Both the position numbers and the translations under genes were made by a program. The notes below the pieces were generated by a model that was given only the letters and a program-made list of their open reading frames with translations, searched no databases and was not told where the DNA came from. A stretch of DNA of 56,033 bases from Actinomycetes bacterium (lineage in GTDB: Bacteria > Actinomycetota > Actinomycetes > Actinomycetales > Demequinaceae): the NCBI GenBank assembly GCA_023411615.1, contig JAEYOR010000052.1, forward strand, positions 1 through 56,033, given 5' to 3'. Below, one piece after another: positions 17,179 to 25,132 of the stretch; the stretch's first letter is position 1, and the number at the start of each line of letters is the position of its first letter.

Positions 17179-18312
17179 TTACGGGGGGGCGGCGCCGCCG
17201 TGCGCGATGACCCAATCGACGCATGCGAGGAGCGCTTCAACATCGGCGAACTCGACTGCAGGGAACACGCCAATGCGCAATTGATTGCGGCCGAGTTTGC
17301 GGTAGGGGAACACGTCGACAATCCCGTTGGTGCGCAGCGTCGCGATCAGTGCCGTGGCGTCAATGCTGTCGTCGAGGTCAATGGTGGCGACGACAGGCGA
17401 GCGGTGCGCCGGGTCCGCAACAAACGGCGAGGCGAAGTCGCGCGACTCGGCCCACGCATAAATCGCACTCGACGAGGCGGCCGAACGGGCCGCCATCGCC
17501 GCGAGACCGCCCTCCTCAAGCATCCATTCAAGCTGGGCCCGCATCATGAGCAGCGGCGACAGGGCAGGAGTATTGAGAGTCTGCTCCGCACGCGAATTCG
17601 TCACGGCCTCCGCCAATGACAGTGACGGCGGAATGTAGCGACCGCTCTGGGCGACCGACTCAATACGAGCAATCGCCCGAGGCGAGGCGAGCGCAAACCA
17701 CAAGCCACCGTCGGATGCGAAGGACTTTTGCGGGGCAAAGTAATAGAAGTCGACGTGCGTGGGGTCGATCTCAATCCCGCCCGCCGCGGACGTGCCGTCA
17801 ACCACCATGAGAGCGTCGCCAGCACCCTCAACCCTACGCACCGGAGCCGTTGCGCCTGTGGACGTCTCATTGTGAGGCCAGGCGTACGTGTCGACGCCAT
17901 CCTGAAACTCCGGTCGCGAGATGGTGCCAGCGGGTGCGGTGCGGATGGTCGGTTCACCAAGATGCGGAGCTGCGGCCACGCTCGCGCCAAACTTCGAACC
18001 AAACTCGCCAAAGGCGCACAGTTGAGCGGTGTGCTCAATGAGTCCAAATGCCGCCGCGTCCCACACAAAGGTGGAACCGCCGTTGGACAGCAGCACTTCA
18101 TAACCCTCGGGCAGCGCGTACAACTCGGCAAGCATGCGGCGCACGTCACCAACGAGCCCTCGCACCGGAGCTTGGCGGTGTGAGGTGCCGAGCACCGTGG
18201 GGTTCGCAGCGACGATCGCCTGCACTTGCGCGTCCCGAACCTTTGACGGGCCAGAACCAAACCGTCCGTCCTTTGGAAGCAAGTGTGCGGGAATCGTGTG
18301 CTCTACCGTCAT
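17179..18312 (-). CDS. serC: Phosphoserine aminotransferase
   Basis: A 377-residue PLP enzyme that converts 3-phosphohydroxypyruvate and glutamate to phosphoserine (serine and pyridoxine biosynthesis). It starts near the family motif LPKDGRFGSGPSKVR. The PLP-anchoring lysine is in FAPQKSFASDGG. Other landmarks are TSHRQAPVRGLVGD and the C-terminal RKLGRNQLRIGVFPA. It is of the mycobacterial/actinobacterial SerC type. ATG 18312 (MTVEHTIP) was chosen; GTG 18318 is 2 codons upstream. It is divergent from manA with a 30-bp gap. Confidence 0.95.
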   Translation of the reverse strand: MTVEHTIPAHLLPKDGRFGSGPSKVRDAQVQAIVAANPTVLGTSHRQAPVRGLVGDVRRMLAELYALPEGYEVLLSNGGSTFVWDAAAFGLIEHTAQLCAFGEFGSKFGASVAAAPHLGEPTIRTAPAGTISRPEFQDGVDTYAWPHNETSTGATAPVRRVEGAGDALMVVDGTSAAGGIEIDPTHVDFYYFAPQKSFASDGGLWFALASPRAIARIESVAQSGRYIPPSLSLAEAVTNSRAEQTLNTPALSPLLMMRAQLEWMLEEGGLAAMAARSAASSSAIYAWAESRDFASPFVADPAHRSPVVATIDLDDSIDATALIATLRTNGIVDVFPYRKLGRNQLRIGVFPAVEFADVEALLACVDWVIAHGGAAPP

Positions 18313-18342
18313 GCCCACAATCTAGTGCGCACAGAGGGTGGC

Positions 18343-19488
18343 ATGATGTCGTGCGTGATGCTCCTGACTCCCGCACTGCAGCGGTTCGATTGGGGCTCGG
18401 CCGACGCCATTCCGGACTTGCTTGGTCTGGAGCCAGATGGTGAGCCATATGCGGAGGCATGGTGGGGGGCTCACCCGGTGGCGCCATCCACCACGGCCGC
18501 CGGGCCACTTGACGAGGTGATCGCCGCTGATCCTGTCTCCACCTTGGGAGCATCGTGCGAGCGAACCCACGGTCGCTTGCCCTACCTTCTCAAGGTCCTC
18601 GCCATCGCACGGCCGTTGTCAATTCAGGTTCACCCCACTCTTGAGCGCGCGCGCGAGGGCTTTGCGCTCGAGCAGGCCGCAGGCATCGCAATCAACGATC
18701 CGCACCGTACATATAAAGACGCGTCGCACAAGCCGGAGATGTTGCTGGCATTGAGCGACGTGACAGTGCTTTCCGGCTTCCGGGAGGCCGACGCGGTAGC
18801 GGCGGATCTGCGCGCCATCGGCGGGGAGGACGCCCAAGCGCTCGCTCAGCTCATCGACGAGCACGGGATCCACGGTTACGTGGACGCGGTGCTCACCGAG
18901 AGCCATCCCGACGCCGTTGCCCACCTCAGCCAGGCACGTGACGGGATTTCAGCGTCGGCCACTGTCGCGCGCGGGGCACTGTCCATTCACCCGGACGATC
19001 CGGGCGCACTCGTCGCGCTCGCGATGAACGCCGTGACACTTCAACCAGGTGAGACGCTGTTTACGCCGTCGGGCGTGGTGCACTGCTACATCAGCGGGCT
19101 GTGCGTGGAGCTGATGGCGAACTCCGACAATGTGGTGCGCGCAGGCTTCACCCACAAGCCGGTCAACGCGGATCTGCTCCGCGAGCTCGCCTTGCTCGAG
19201 CACACCGAGCCGCTCGTGCCGCGCACCCGAGTCGATGGAGCAGCGCGCGTGCTCTCGACCGATGCAGACGAATTCGAACTCACGGTGGTGGAGAACGGCC
19301 ACGCGACGTGCGCCGGTGGTCCGCGCATCGTCGTCGCCCTGGATGGCGTGACGCGCGTGTCGACGGCAGGTGAAGACCTCGCCCTTGAAGCAGGTGCAGC
19401 AGCCTTCATTCCTGCTGCTGACGGCGCCGCTGCCCTCGATGTCACAGGCCTGGCCGTCGTCGCGTCGGTGTCATCTCGCTCGCACTAG
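18343..19488 (+). CDS. manA: Mannose-6-phosphate isomerase, type I
   Basis: A 381-residue zinc enzyme interconverting mannose-6-P and fructose-6-P, feeding GDP-mannose for glycans and for protein O-mannosylation (a Pmt is encoded at 53.5 kb). Zinc motifs are SIQVHPTLERA and DASHKPEMLLAL. The later VHCYISGLCVELMANSDNVVRAG is cut here as VHCYISGLCVE then LMANSDNVVRAG. The start at ATG 18343 follows GAGGGTGGC. The downstream neighbour ugd starts 10 bases after its stop. Confidence 0.93.
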   Translation: MMSCVMLLTPALQRFDWGSADAIPDLLGLEPDGEPYAEAWWGAHPVAPSTTAAGPLDEVIAADPVSTLGASCERTHGRLPYLLKVLAIARPLSIQVHPTLERAREGFALEQAAGIAINDPHRTYKDASHKPEMLLALSDVTVLSGFREADAVAADLRAIGGEDAQALAQLIDEHGIHGYVDAVLTESHPDAVAHLSQARDGISASATVARGALSIHPDDPGALVALAMNAVTLQPGETLFTPSGVVHCYISGLCVELMANSDNVVRAGFTHKPVNADLLRELALLEHTEPLVPRTRVDGAARVLSTDADEFELTVVENGHATCAGGPRIVVALDGVTRVSTAGEDLALEAGAAAFIPAADGAAALDVTGLAVVASVSSRSH

Positions 19489-19497
19489 TCTTGCGTC

Positions 19498-20829
19498 ATG
19501 AGCATGCGCGTGTCGGTATTCGGGACGGGCTACCTCGGCGCCACACACGCTGCCGGGATGGCGGAACTCGGGCACGAGGTCATCGGGGTGGACGTCGATG
19601 CCGCCAAAGTCGAGCGCCTGTCTCGAGGAGAAGTGCCGTTCTTCGAGCCAGGTCTGCCAGAACTTCTCAGCAAGCACGTCGCGTCGGGTCGCCTTCGCTT
19701 CACGACCGACGCCCGGGAAGCCGCCGACGCTGACATCCACTTCATCGGGGTGGGGACGCCTCAGCGTTCGGGCGAGTACGCGGCGGACCTTACCTTTGTC
19801 AACGCGGTCATTGACACTCTCGCGCCGCTCATCGCGAAACCAGCCGTCATCCTCGGTAAGTCGACGGTGCCCGTTGGCACCGCCGCGCGTCTGGCTGAAC
19901 GCGTGCGAGAACTGGCGCCGGCGGGCGATGATGCGCAGCTTGGCTGGAACCCCGAGTTCTTGCGTGAGGGCTTCGCGGTGGAGGACACATTGCGGCCCGA
20001 CCGCCTCGTCCTCGGCATCGACAAGGAGCGCCCGGGCCGTATCGAAGAGGTGGCCCGAGCGCTCTATCGCGATATCATCGACCGCCCCACCCCATTCCTT
20101 GTCACCGACCTCGCGACAGCGGAACTCGTCAAGGTGTCCGCCAACGCGTTCCTCGCGACCAAGATCTCCTTTATCAATGCGATCGCGGAGGTGTGCGAGG
20201 CGACGGGCGCGGACGTGGTGGAACTCGCGGATGCGATTGGCTACGACGAGCGCATCGGCCGCAAGTTCTTGGGAGCTGGTCTCGGTTTTGGTGGCGGGTG
20301 CCTGCCTAAAGACATCAGGGCATTCATGGCACGCGCAGGCGAGCTAGGGGTGGATCAGGCGTTGACGTTCTTGCGTGAGGTCGACACCGTCAACATGCGC
20401 AGGCGTGACCACGTGGTTCAACTGACGTCGCGCGAACTCGGTGGTGTGCTGCCGGGCAAGCGGGTGGCCGTGCTCGGTGCCGCGTTTAAGCCCAACAGCG
20501 ATGACGTGCGCGACTCGCCCGCGCTCGATGTTGCCGGAAAGCTGCACCTCAGCGGTGCGACGGTTCAGGTCTACGACCCTCAGGCGATGGCCAATGCCGC
20601 GCGCCTTTGGCCCACTCTCACGTATGCCGCGTCGATGAACGAGGCGCTCGTGGATGCCGACGCGGTGGTTGTCGCCACCGAGTGGGACGAGTTCAAGAAG
20701 AGCGATCCGGTCGCCGTGAGAAGTCTCGTCCGTGGCAACCTGGTCATTGACGCGCGCAATTGCCTCGACCCTGGAGCGTGGCGCGCGGCCGGATGGACCT
20801 ACCGGGGAATGGGACGGCACAGCCAGTGA
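19498..20829 (+). CDS. ugd: UDP-glucose 6-dehydrogenase
   Basis: A 443-residue protein: NAD-binding Rossmann domain VFGTGYLGATHAAG, central helix with NPEFLREGFAVEDT, the catalytic Cys in FGGGCLPKDIRAF near residue 265, and a C-terminal UDP-binding domain with AFKPNSDDVRDSPAL. It oxidises UDP-glucose to UDP-glucuronate for cell-surface polysaccharide. Its length is normal for the family. The gene overlaps the ideR start by 4 bases (GTGA), so both are probably one operon with manA. Confidence 0.95.
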   Translation: MSMRVSVFGTGYLGATHAAGMAELGHEVIGVDVDAAKVERLSRGEVPFFEPGLPELLSKHVASGRLRFTTDAREAADADIHFIGVGTPQRSGEYAADLTFVNAVIDTLAPLIAKPAVILGKSTVPVGTAARLAERVRELAPAGDDAQLGWNPEFLREGFAVEDTLRPDRLVLGIDKERPGRIEEVARALYRDIIDRPTPFLVTDLATAELVKVSANAFLATKISFINAIAEVCEATGADVVELADAIGYDERIGRKFLGAGLGFGGGCLPKDIRAFMARAGELGVDQALTFLREVDTVNMRRRDHVVQLTSRELGGVLPGKRVAVLGAAFKPNSDDVRDSPALDVAGKLHLSGATVQVYDPQAMANAARLWPTLTYAASMNEALVDADAVVVATEWDEFKKSDPVAVRSLVRGNLVIDARNCLDPGAWRAAGWTYRGMGRHSQ

Positions 20830-21521
20830 CAGACCTCATCGACACCACAGAGATGTATTTGCGCACCATCTATGAACTGATTGAGGATGGAGTGCCGCCG
20901 TTGCGCGCGCGTATTGCCGAGCAGCTCGGTCACTCCGGTCCCACCGTTTCGCAGACGATTGCGCGAATGGAGCGCGACGGGCTCGTCATTGTCGACACCG
21001 ATCGCACGTTGCGACTCACGCCGGCCGGGGAGGAGACAGCAGTCCGCGTCATGCGCAAGCACCGCTTGGCCGAGCGGCTCCTCACCGACATCATCGGCCT
21101 TGATTTGCCTCACGTCCACGATGAGGCGTGCCGCTGGGAACACGTGATGAGCGAGCGCGTCGAAAAGCGTGTGTTGGAGCTGCTGGGCGAGCCCGCAGTT
21201 TCGCCATACGGCAATCGCATCCCCGGTCTTGCGGAGTTGGGAATCAATTCCGCCGACGCTCCTGGAGCGGGTTCGCGCGAACTCTCCGTGTTCGAGGCTG
21301 TGGAAAACGGCGTGATCAGCGCCACACTCGTGCGCATCGGAGAGAATCCTCAGACCCTTGCCGACTTCCTCACTATTGCCGTTGAAATTGGGCTTCTACC
21401 AGGGGCAGCAGTAACACTCGGGAACCACGGAGAGAGCATCACCGTCACCACAGAACGTGGCAGCGTAGAAATTCCTGGGGACGCTGCGCGGCATCTGTTC
21501 GTTGAGCAGGGGTCCAAGTAG
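20826..21521 (+). CDS. ideR: DtxR/IdeR-family metal-dependent repressor
   Basis: A 231-residue regulator. The winged helix at residues 5-65 has recognition segment LGHSGPTVSQTIARMERDGL, nearly identical to DtxR/IdeR. The dimerisation/metal domain follows (HRLAERLLTDIIGLDL and HDEACRWEHVMS with metal-ligand Cys and His). A C-terminal SH3-like domain ends the protein. Fe(II)-bound protein represses iron-uptake genes. GTG 20826 was chosen because the frame upstream of it belongs to ugd and the family starts with DLIDTTEMYLRT. Length is that of full-size IdeR. Confidence 0.92.
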   Translation: MTDLIDTTEMYLRTIYELIEDGVPPLRARIAEQLGHSGPTVSQTIARMERDGLVIVDTDRTLRLTPAGEETAVRVMRKHRLAERLLTDIIGLDLPHVHDEACRWEHVMSERVEKRVLELLGEPAVSPYGNRIPGLAELGINSADAPGAGSRELSVFEAVENGVISATLVRIGENPQTLADFLTIAVEIGLLPGAAVTLGNHGESITVTTERGSVEIPGDAARHLFVEQGSK

Positions 21522-21678
21522 GCTTTCGATCAGGTACCGTAGACCAGTCGAGTTGAGAGGGAAGAACCTCGTGGGACGTCCACGACGGCGGTGAGCCACA
21601 GGGGGTGGCGCGAACATCGGTCGTGTGGTCCAAATGCGCAAGCTGCGCGGAAGGAACGGGAATTTGAGGTACGGCTAC

Positions 21679-22332
21679 ATGCGCGCCAAGACGCGCGCGA
21701 TGGCGGTGTCAGCAGGCGCTGCACTGGTTGTTGTTCCCCTATCGGGAGCGGCCGCCGTCGCGATCACCGGCAAGTCGCCGGCGACTCCGAACGCAGAACA
21801 GGTTGCTCTTCAGGGCGTCGAGTTCGCGAACCAAGTTGAGCAAATTGGCGCACCTGTCGCTGCCAACGCATCATCGGAATACTCCGTTGAGATTCCATCC
21901 CTCACCGTGACGGTCGACCCGCCGCCTGCCCCGGCAGCGCAATCGGTTCGCCGCTCTTCGGCTCGCCCGGTTGCCAACAGCGCCGATGTTGCGCAGGCGA
22001 TCGCTGGCTCCTCCATCGTGGCCGAGGCCGCTAAGTACGTCGGTTACCCCTACGTCGCCGGTGGCTCGGATCCCTCTGTGGGCTTTGACTGCTCCGGCTT
22101 TGTCAGCTACGTATACGCACAGTTCGGTATTTCCTTGCCGCGTTCGTCCGGTGCCTACTACAGCGTTGGCACCCGTGTGGACAGCCCGCAGCCTGGCGAC
22201 ATCATTGTGACGCCTGGGCACGTGGGCATCTACGCTGGTCCTAACCTGCAGATTGACGCGCCGACCTCCGGCAAAACCATTCAGTTCCGTGGCATCTGGC
22301 AGTCGAACCCGGTTTACATTCGCGTGAGCTAA
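21679..22332 (+). CDS. Secreted NlpC/P60 peptidoglycan endopeptidase
   Basis: A 217-residue exported protein. A signal peptide of about 28 residues (MRAKTRAMAVSAGAALVVV, then PLSGAAAVA) is followed by a Pro/Ala-rich linker and an NlpC/P60 domain over the last 110 residues. Catalytic Cys is in GFDCSGFVSYVY, His in TPGHVGIYAG, and the polar third residue in LQIDAPTSG. It cleaves D-Glu-mDAP-type bonds in wall peptides. ATG 21679 gives the best signal peptide and follows TTGAGG; starts at 21625 (GTG) or 21634 (ATG) would add up to 18 residues. The leader is 150 bases long with no riboswitch that I can recognise. Confidence 0.88.
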   Translation: MRAKTRAMAVSAGAALVVVPLSGAAAVAITGKSPATPNAEQVALQGVEFANQVEQIGAPVAANASSEYSVEIPSLTVTVDPPPAPAAQSVRRSSARPVANSADVAQAIAGSSIVAEAAKYVGYPYVAGGSDPSVGFDCSGFVSYVYAQFGISLPRSSGAYYSVGTRVDSPQPGDIIVTPGHVGIYAGPNLQIDAPTSGKTIQFRGIWQSNPVYIRVS

Positions 22333-22358
22333 CGCGAGCAGTTAGGGCGAGGTGTGGC

Positions 22359-23345
22359 ATGAGAATGTCAAACGTCCCGCGACTCGGTCGCACAGTCAGC
22401 GAGATTGGTCTCGGTTGCTGGCAACTGGGCGGCGATTGGGGCGACGTCAACGAGCAACGTTCCCACGAGATCCTCACGGCAGCAGCCGATGCGGGGGTCA
22501 CCTTCTTTGACACGGCCGACGTCTATGGCGACGGCCGCTCAGAGAAGGCAGTGGGCGCGTTCCTCGCCTCGCGTGCCGACCGCGACGCCTTCACCGTGGC
22601 GACCAAGATGGGCCGACGCGCCAACCCGCATGTCGCGGAGGCTTACACCCTCGACGCGTTCCGGGCGTGGACCGACAGGTCACGCGAGAACCTCGGCGTT
22701 GACACTCTCGACATCATTCAGCTTCACTGCCCTCCCACCGAAGTGCTCTTTGATCCTTCGACGTATGACGCTTTGCGCGTGCTCGTTGACGAAGGCAGGG
22801 TGCGCGCATGGGGCGTATCTGTTGAGAAGGTGGACGAGGCACTGCGGGTGCTCGGCGAGGAAGGTCTCGCATCGATCCAGATCATCGTCAACGTGTTCCG
22901 CCGCAAGCCGCTTGAGCGCGTCATCAGCGAAGCAAATGACGCCGGCGTCGCGACGATCGCCCGTGTGCCCCTCGCGTCGGGCCTGCTGTCTGGCCGCTAC
23001 GACGAGAACACGACCTTCGCCGCCGACGACCACCGGTCCTTCAACCGCCACGGCGAGGCCTTCGACGTTGGCGAGACGTTCTCCGGTGTGCCGTACGAGG
23101 TGGGAGTCAAAGCGGCGCGTGAGGTTGCGGCATTGACCCCTGAGGGCTGGACCACTGCGCAGTTCGCGCTGAGGTGGCTCACCCAGTCCGGCGTCACCAC
23201 CACCATTCCGGGGGCACGGACGCCGGACCAGGCGCGTGCAAACGCCGCCGTGGGTGACTTGCCGATGCTCGATGAGCCGACGATGGCCCAGCTCGCGCAT
23301 ATCTACAACGACTCGATCCGCGAGCACGTACACGCAAAGTGGTAG
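22359..23345 (+). CDS. Aldo/keto reductase
   Basis: A 328-residue NADPH-dependent TIM-barrel oxidoreductase. The tetrad is visible as Asp and Tyr in FFDTADVYGDGRSE, Lys in VATKMGRR and His in IIQLHCPPTEV. The cofactor region is VTTTIPGARTPDQARANA. The substrate is not predictable. The ATG start lies 26 bases after the NlpC/P60 stop, and a GAGGTG site precedes it. Confidence 0.88.
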   Translation: MRMSNVPRLGRTVSEIGLGCWQLGGDWGDVNEQRSHEILTAAADAGVTFFDTADVYGDGRSEKAVGAFLASRADRDAFTVATKMGRRANPHVAEAYTLDAFRAWTDRSRENLGVDTLDIIQLHCPPTEVLFDPSTYDALRVLVDEGRVRAWGVSVEKVDEALRVLGEEGLASIQIIVNVFRRKPLERVISEANDAGVATIARVPLASGLLSGRYDENTTFAADDHRSFNRHGEAFDVGETFSGVPYEVGVKAAREVAALTPEGWTTAQFALRWLTQSGVTTTIPGARTPDQARANAAVGDLPMLDEPTMAQLAHIYNDSIREHVHAKW

Positions 23346-23439
23346 TGGACGCAGTCCCTGTCCTGTGGGCTTTCGCGTAGTCGTGCACGCGGCACCCTCA
23401 CAGAGTGCGCTTTGTGGCCGATGAGGCGAGAAACGACAC

Positions 23440-23515
23440 ACAACGAAACGGCAAACCCGCTGTAAGGCGGGGACGCAAAGCCACGGGACCCGCTGGGTCA
23501 GCCGGGTTACCGAAT
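23440..23515 (+). promoter_or_regulatory. Cyclic di-GMP-I (GEMM) riboswitch
   Basis: Conserved GEMM-I elements occur in order: GGCAAACC (23450-23457), a CCCGC/GCGGG hairpin capped by a GTAA (GNRA) tetraloop, GGACGCAAAGCC (23471-23482), then the CGGGTTACCG closing block (23503-23512). This is the GEMM-I layout, which binds c-di-GMP. A GCGGC-GCGAG-GCCGC hairpin at 23543-23557, between aptamer and the first start codon, may be the expression platform. It lies about 80 bases upstream of a c-di-GMP synthase operon. Confidence 0.93.
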
Positions 23516-23593
23516 TAAAGGAATGCCCGTGAAGCGCATAGTGCGGCGCGAGGCCGCTCATCACGTCACTCCGATGATGACGGAGACTCAGCG

Positions 23594-23977
23594 ATGACTG
23601 ACGCGCGTGAGATCAGTGGCGAGAAGTACCGAATGTGGACGCGCCCCGACGGAGTGGTCGAGATTGAATGGACTCCACACGTGCCCTCAACACTCGATGA
23701 CGCGGTTGCCGTCATCGAAGCGATGAGAGAACTCACTGGCGGCCGAGCGGCGCCACTGTTGGTCCACACCACCGACGCGGGTCCGCAAAGCCGCGAGGCG
23801 CGCATGGAGTTTGTCCGCAGACAAGAAGTCGTCTCCGCCGTTGCGCTTGTTGTGGGCAATCCACTGAGTCGCATGATGGCGAATTTCTTCATCAATGTGA
23901 GCAAGCCCGAGGTCCCAATTCGGCTCTTTGAGGACGATGAGTCCGCGTTGACCTGGCTCAGGGGCTACGTGACGTGA
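23594..23977 (+). CDS. STAS/SpoIIAA-like (DUF7793-type) protein
   Basis: A 127-residue protein of the small STAS-like family found beside actinobacterial signalling genes. It has a beta-rich N-terminus (KYRMWTRPDGVVEIEW), central PLLVHTTDAGPQSREARMEF, and a characteristic ALVVGNPLSRMMANFF followed by RLFEDDESALTWL. A role as partner or regulator of the following cyclase is inferred from coupling: the stop overlaps the next gene by 4 bases (GTGA). It is the first gene behind the c-di-GMP riboswitch. No catalytic residues are evident. Confidence 0.7.
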   Translation: MTDAREISGEKYRMWTRPDGVVEIEWTPHVPSTLDDAVAVIEAMRELTGGRAAPLLVHTTDAGPQSREARMEFVRRQEVVSAVALVVGNPLSRMMANFFINVSKPEVPIRLFEDDESALTWLRGYVT

Positions 23978-24762
23978 ACGACACCAACTGCGGCGGGACG
24001 AGTTCCGATCACGAGAAGCGCCTCGAGGACATCATCGATGTGATCCAGGACCTGGCGGCGTTACGTTTTGACGCGCGCGCGCACGTGGGGCTGGCGGGTG
24101 ACCACATCGACGCGGTCGCGGCTGGAGTCAACTCGCTAGGGGAGGAGCTCCAGGCGTCCTATGAAGAACTTGAGTCGCGCGTGGCGGAGCGTACGGCGGA
24201 GCTTGCCGTTGCCACTGAGGAGCTGAGGCGTCAAGCCTCGCGCGACTACTTAACCGGTCTTGCCAACCGCGTTGCGCTGTGGGCGCATATGGAGCACGTG
24301 CTGAGCCGGGCGGATGATTTGCCGTCGCGAATCGCCGTGCTGTTCCTCGACCTCGACGATTTCAAACGGGTCAACGACACGTACGGGCATGCGGCGGGTG
24401 ACGACTTGCTCGTCACGGCGGCCCAGCGCATCGTTGCGGAACTTGGCCCCCATGACTTGGCCGCTCGCGTGGGTGGCGACGAGTTTGTTGTGGTCCTCGG
24501 TGACGTCGAGTCCGAGCTCGCGGCGCTTGCTGTTGCCCGCCGCATCGGCAAACGCCTCAGCGCAGACGTTGACTACGAGGGTCACACGTACGCCACGACG
24601 AGCAGTGTTGGCGTCGCAATAGTGGCGCCTCATCTTGCGGGGGCGGATGCCATCTTGGCCGCAGCGGATTCCGCGATGTATGAGGCGAAACGGGCCGGAC
24701 GTGGCCGATGCGTCCTCTACCGCGAGCGTCGTCCAGCCTCTGCTGGCACCGTGGCTCCTTGA
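23974..24762 (+). CDS. Diguanylate cyclase (GGDEF domain)
   Basis: A 262-residue cytoplasmic protein. Residues 10-60 resemble a HAMP/helical relay, and residues 55-90 form a coiled coil (EELQASYEELESRVAER). The GGDEF domain covers about 90-255, with the metal Asp in FLDLDDFKRVNDTYGHAAGDD and the active-site GGDEF at 167-171. The product-inhibition RxxD motif, expected as Arg158-x-x-Asp161, reads Gly158-Pro-His-Asp161, so the allosteric I-site looks lost. It makes c-di-GMP and is transcribed behind a c-di-GMP riboswitch, suggesting feedback at the RNA level. GTG start at 23974. Confidence 0.93.
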   Translation: MNDTNCGGTSSDHEKRLEDIIDVIQDLAALRFDARAHVGLAGDHIDAVAAGVNSLGEELQASYEELESRVAERTAELAVATEELRRQASRDYLTGLANRVALWAHMEHVLSRADDLPSRIAVLFLDLDDFKRVNDTYGHAAGDDLLVTAAQRIVAELGPHDLAARVGGDEFVVVLGDVESELAALAVARRIGKRLSADVDYEGHTYATTSSVGVAIVAPHLAGADAILAAADSAMYEAKRAGRGRCVLYRERRPASAGTVAP

Positions 24763-24823
24763 CCACCGTGCGCCTGCGGTGCGCGGCGACGCGGCGCGAT
24801 TCGATAGGCTCGATCCTCGTGAA

Positions 24824-24896
24824 GCGCCTGTAGCTCAGGGGATAGAGCACCGCTCTCCTAAAGCGGGTGTCGACAGTTCGAATCTGTCCAGGCGCA
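24824..24896 (+). tRNA. tRNA-Arg(CCT)
   Basis: A 73-nt cloverleaf. Acceptor GCGCCTG/CAGGCGC, D stem GCTC/GAGC, anticodon stem CCGCT/AGCGG with loop CTCCTAA, T arm GACAG-TTCGAAT-CTGTC. Anticodon CCT at 24857-24859 reads AGG. CCA is not encoded. Confidence 0.95.
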
Positions 24897-25132
24897 CTGT
24901 TGCTGCTGTTTGCCGTGACACCAGGGATGATGCCTTGTCGTCCGGTCCGATCTGCGGCAGTTGACGAAGTGCAGAACCGGGGCCACAATCACCATCAACG
25001 ATGCGCGTCGGCTGTGCAAGTCGGCGCGCATTGTTATTGGCTGGGCCTGCGTCATCCCTGGCAGGTGCCGCCCCGCAAGAGATCGCGGCGTGGCAGCCCC
25101 CGCGCCCCCTGGGGCCTGGTTACCGTGAGGGA

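Noticed and set aside
21522..21678. Possible c-di-AMP (ydaO) riboswitch in front of the NlpC/P60 gene
   Set aside because: The position fits the actinobacterial pattern, but I do not see the conserved GGGTGAATC-type blocks or the expected pseudo-symmetric fold. A covariance-model search would decide.
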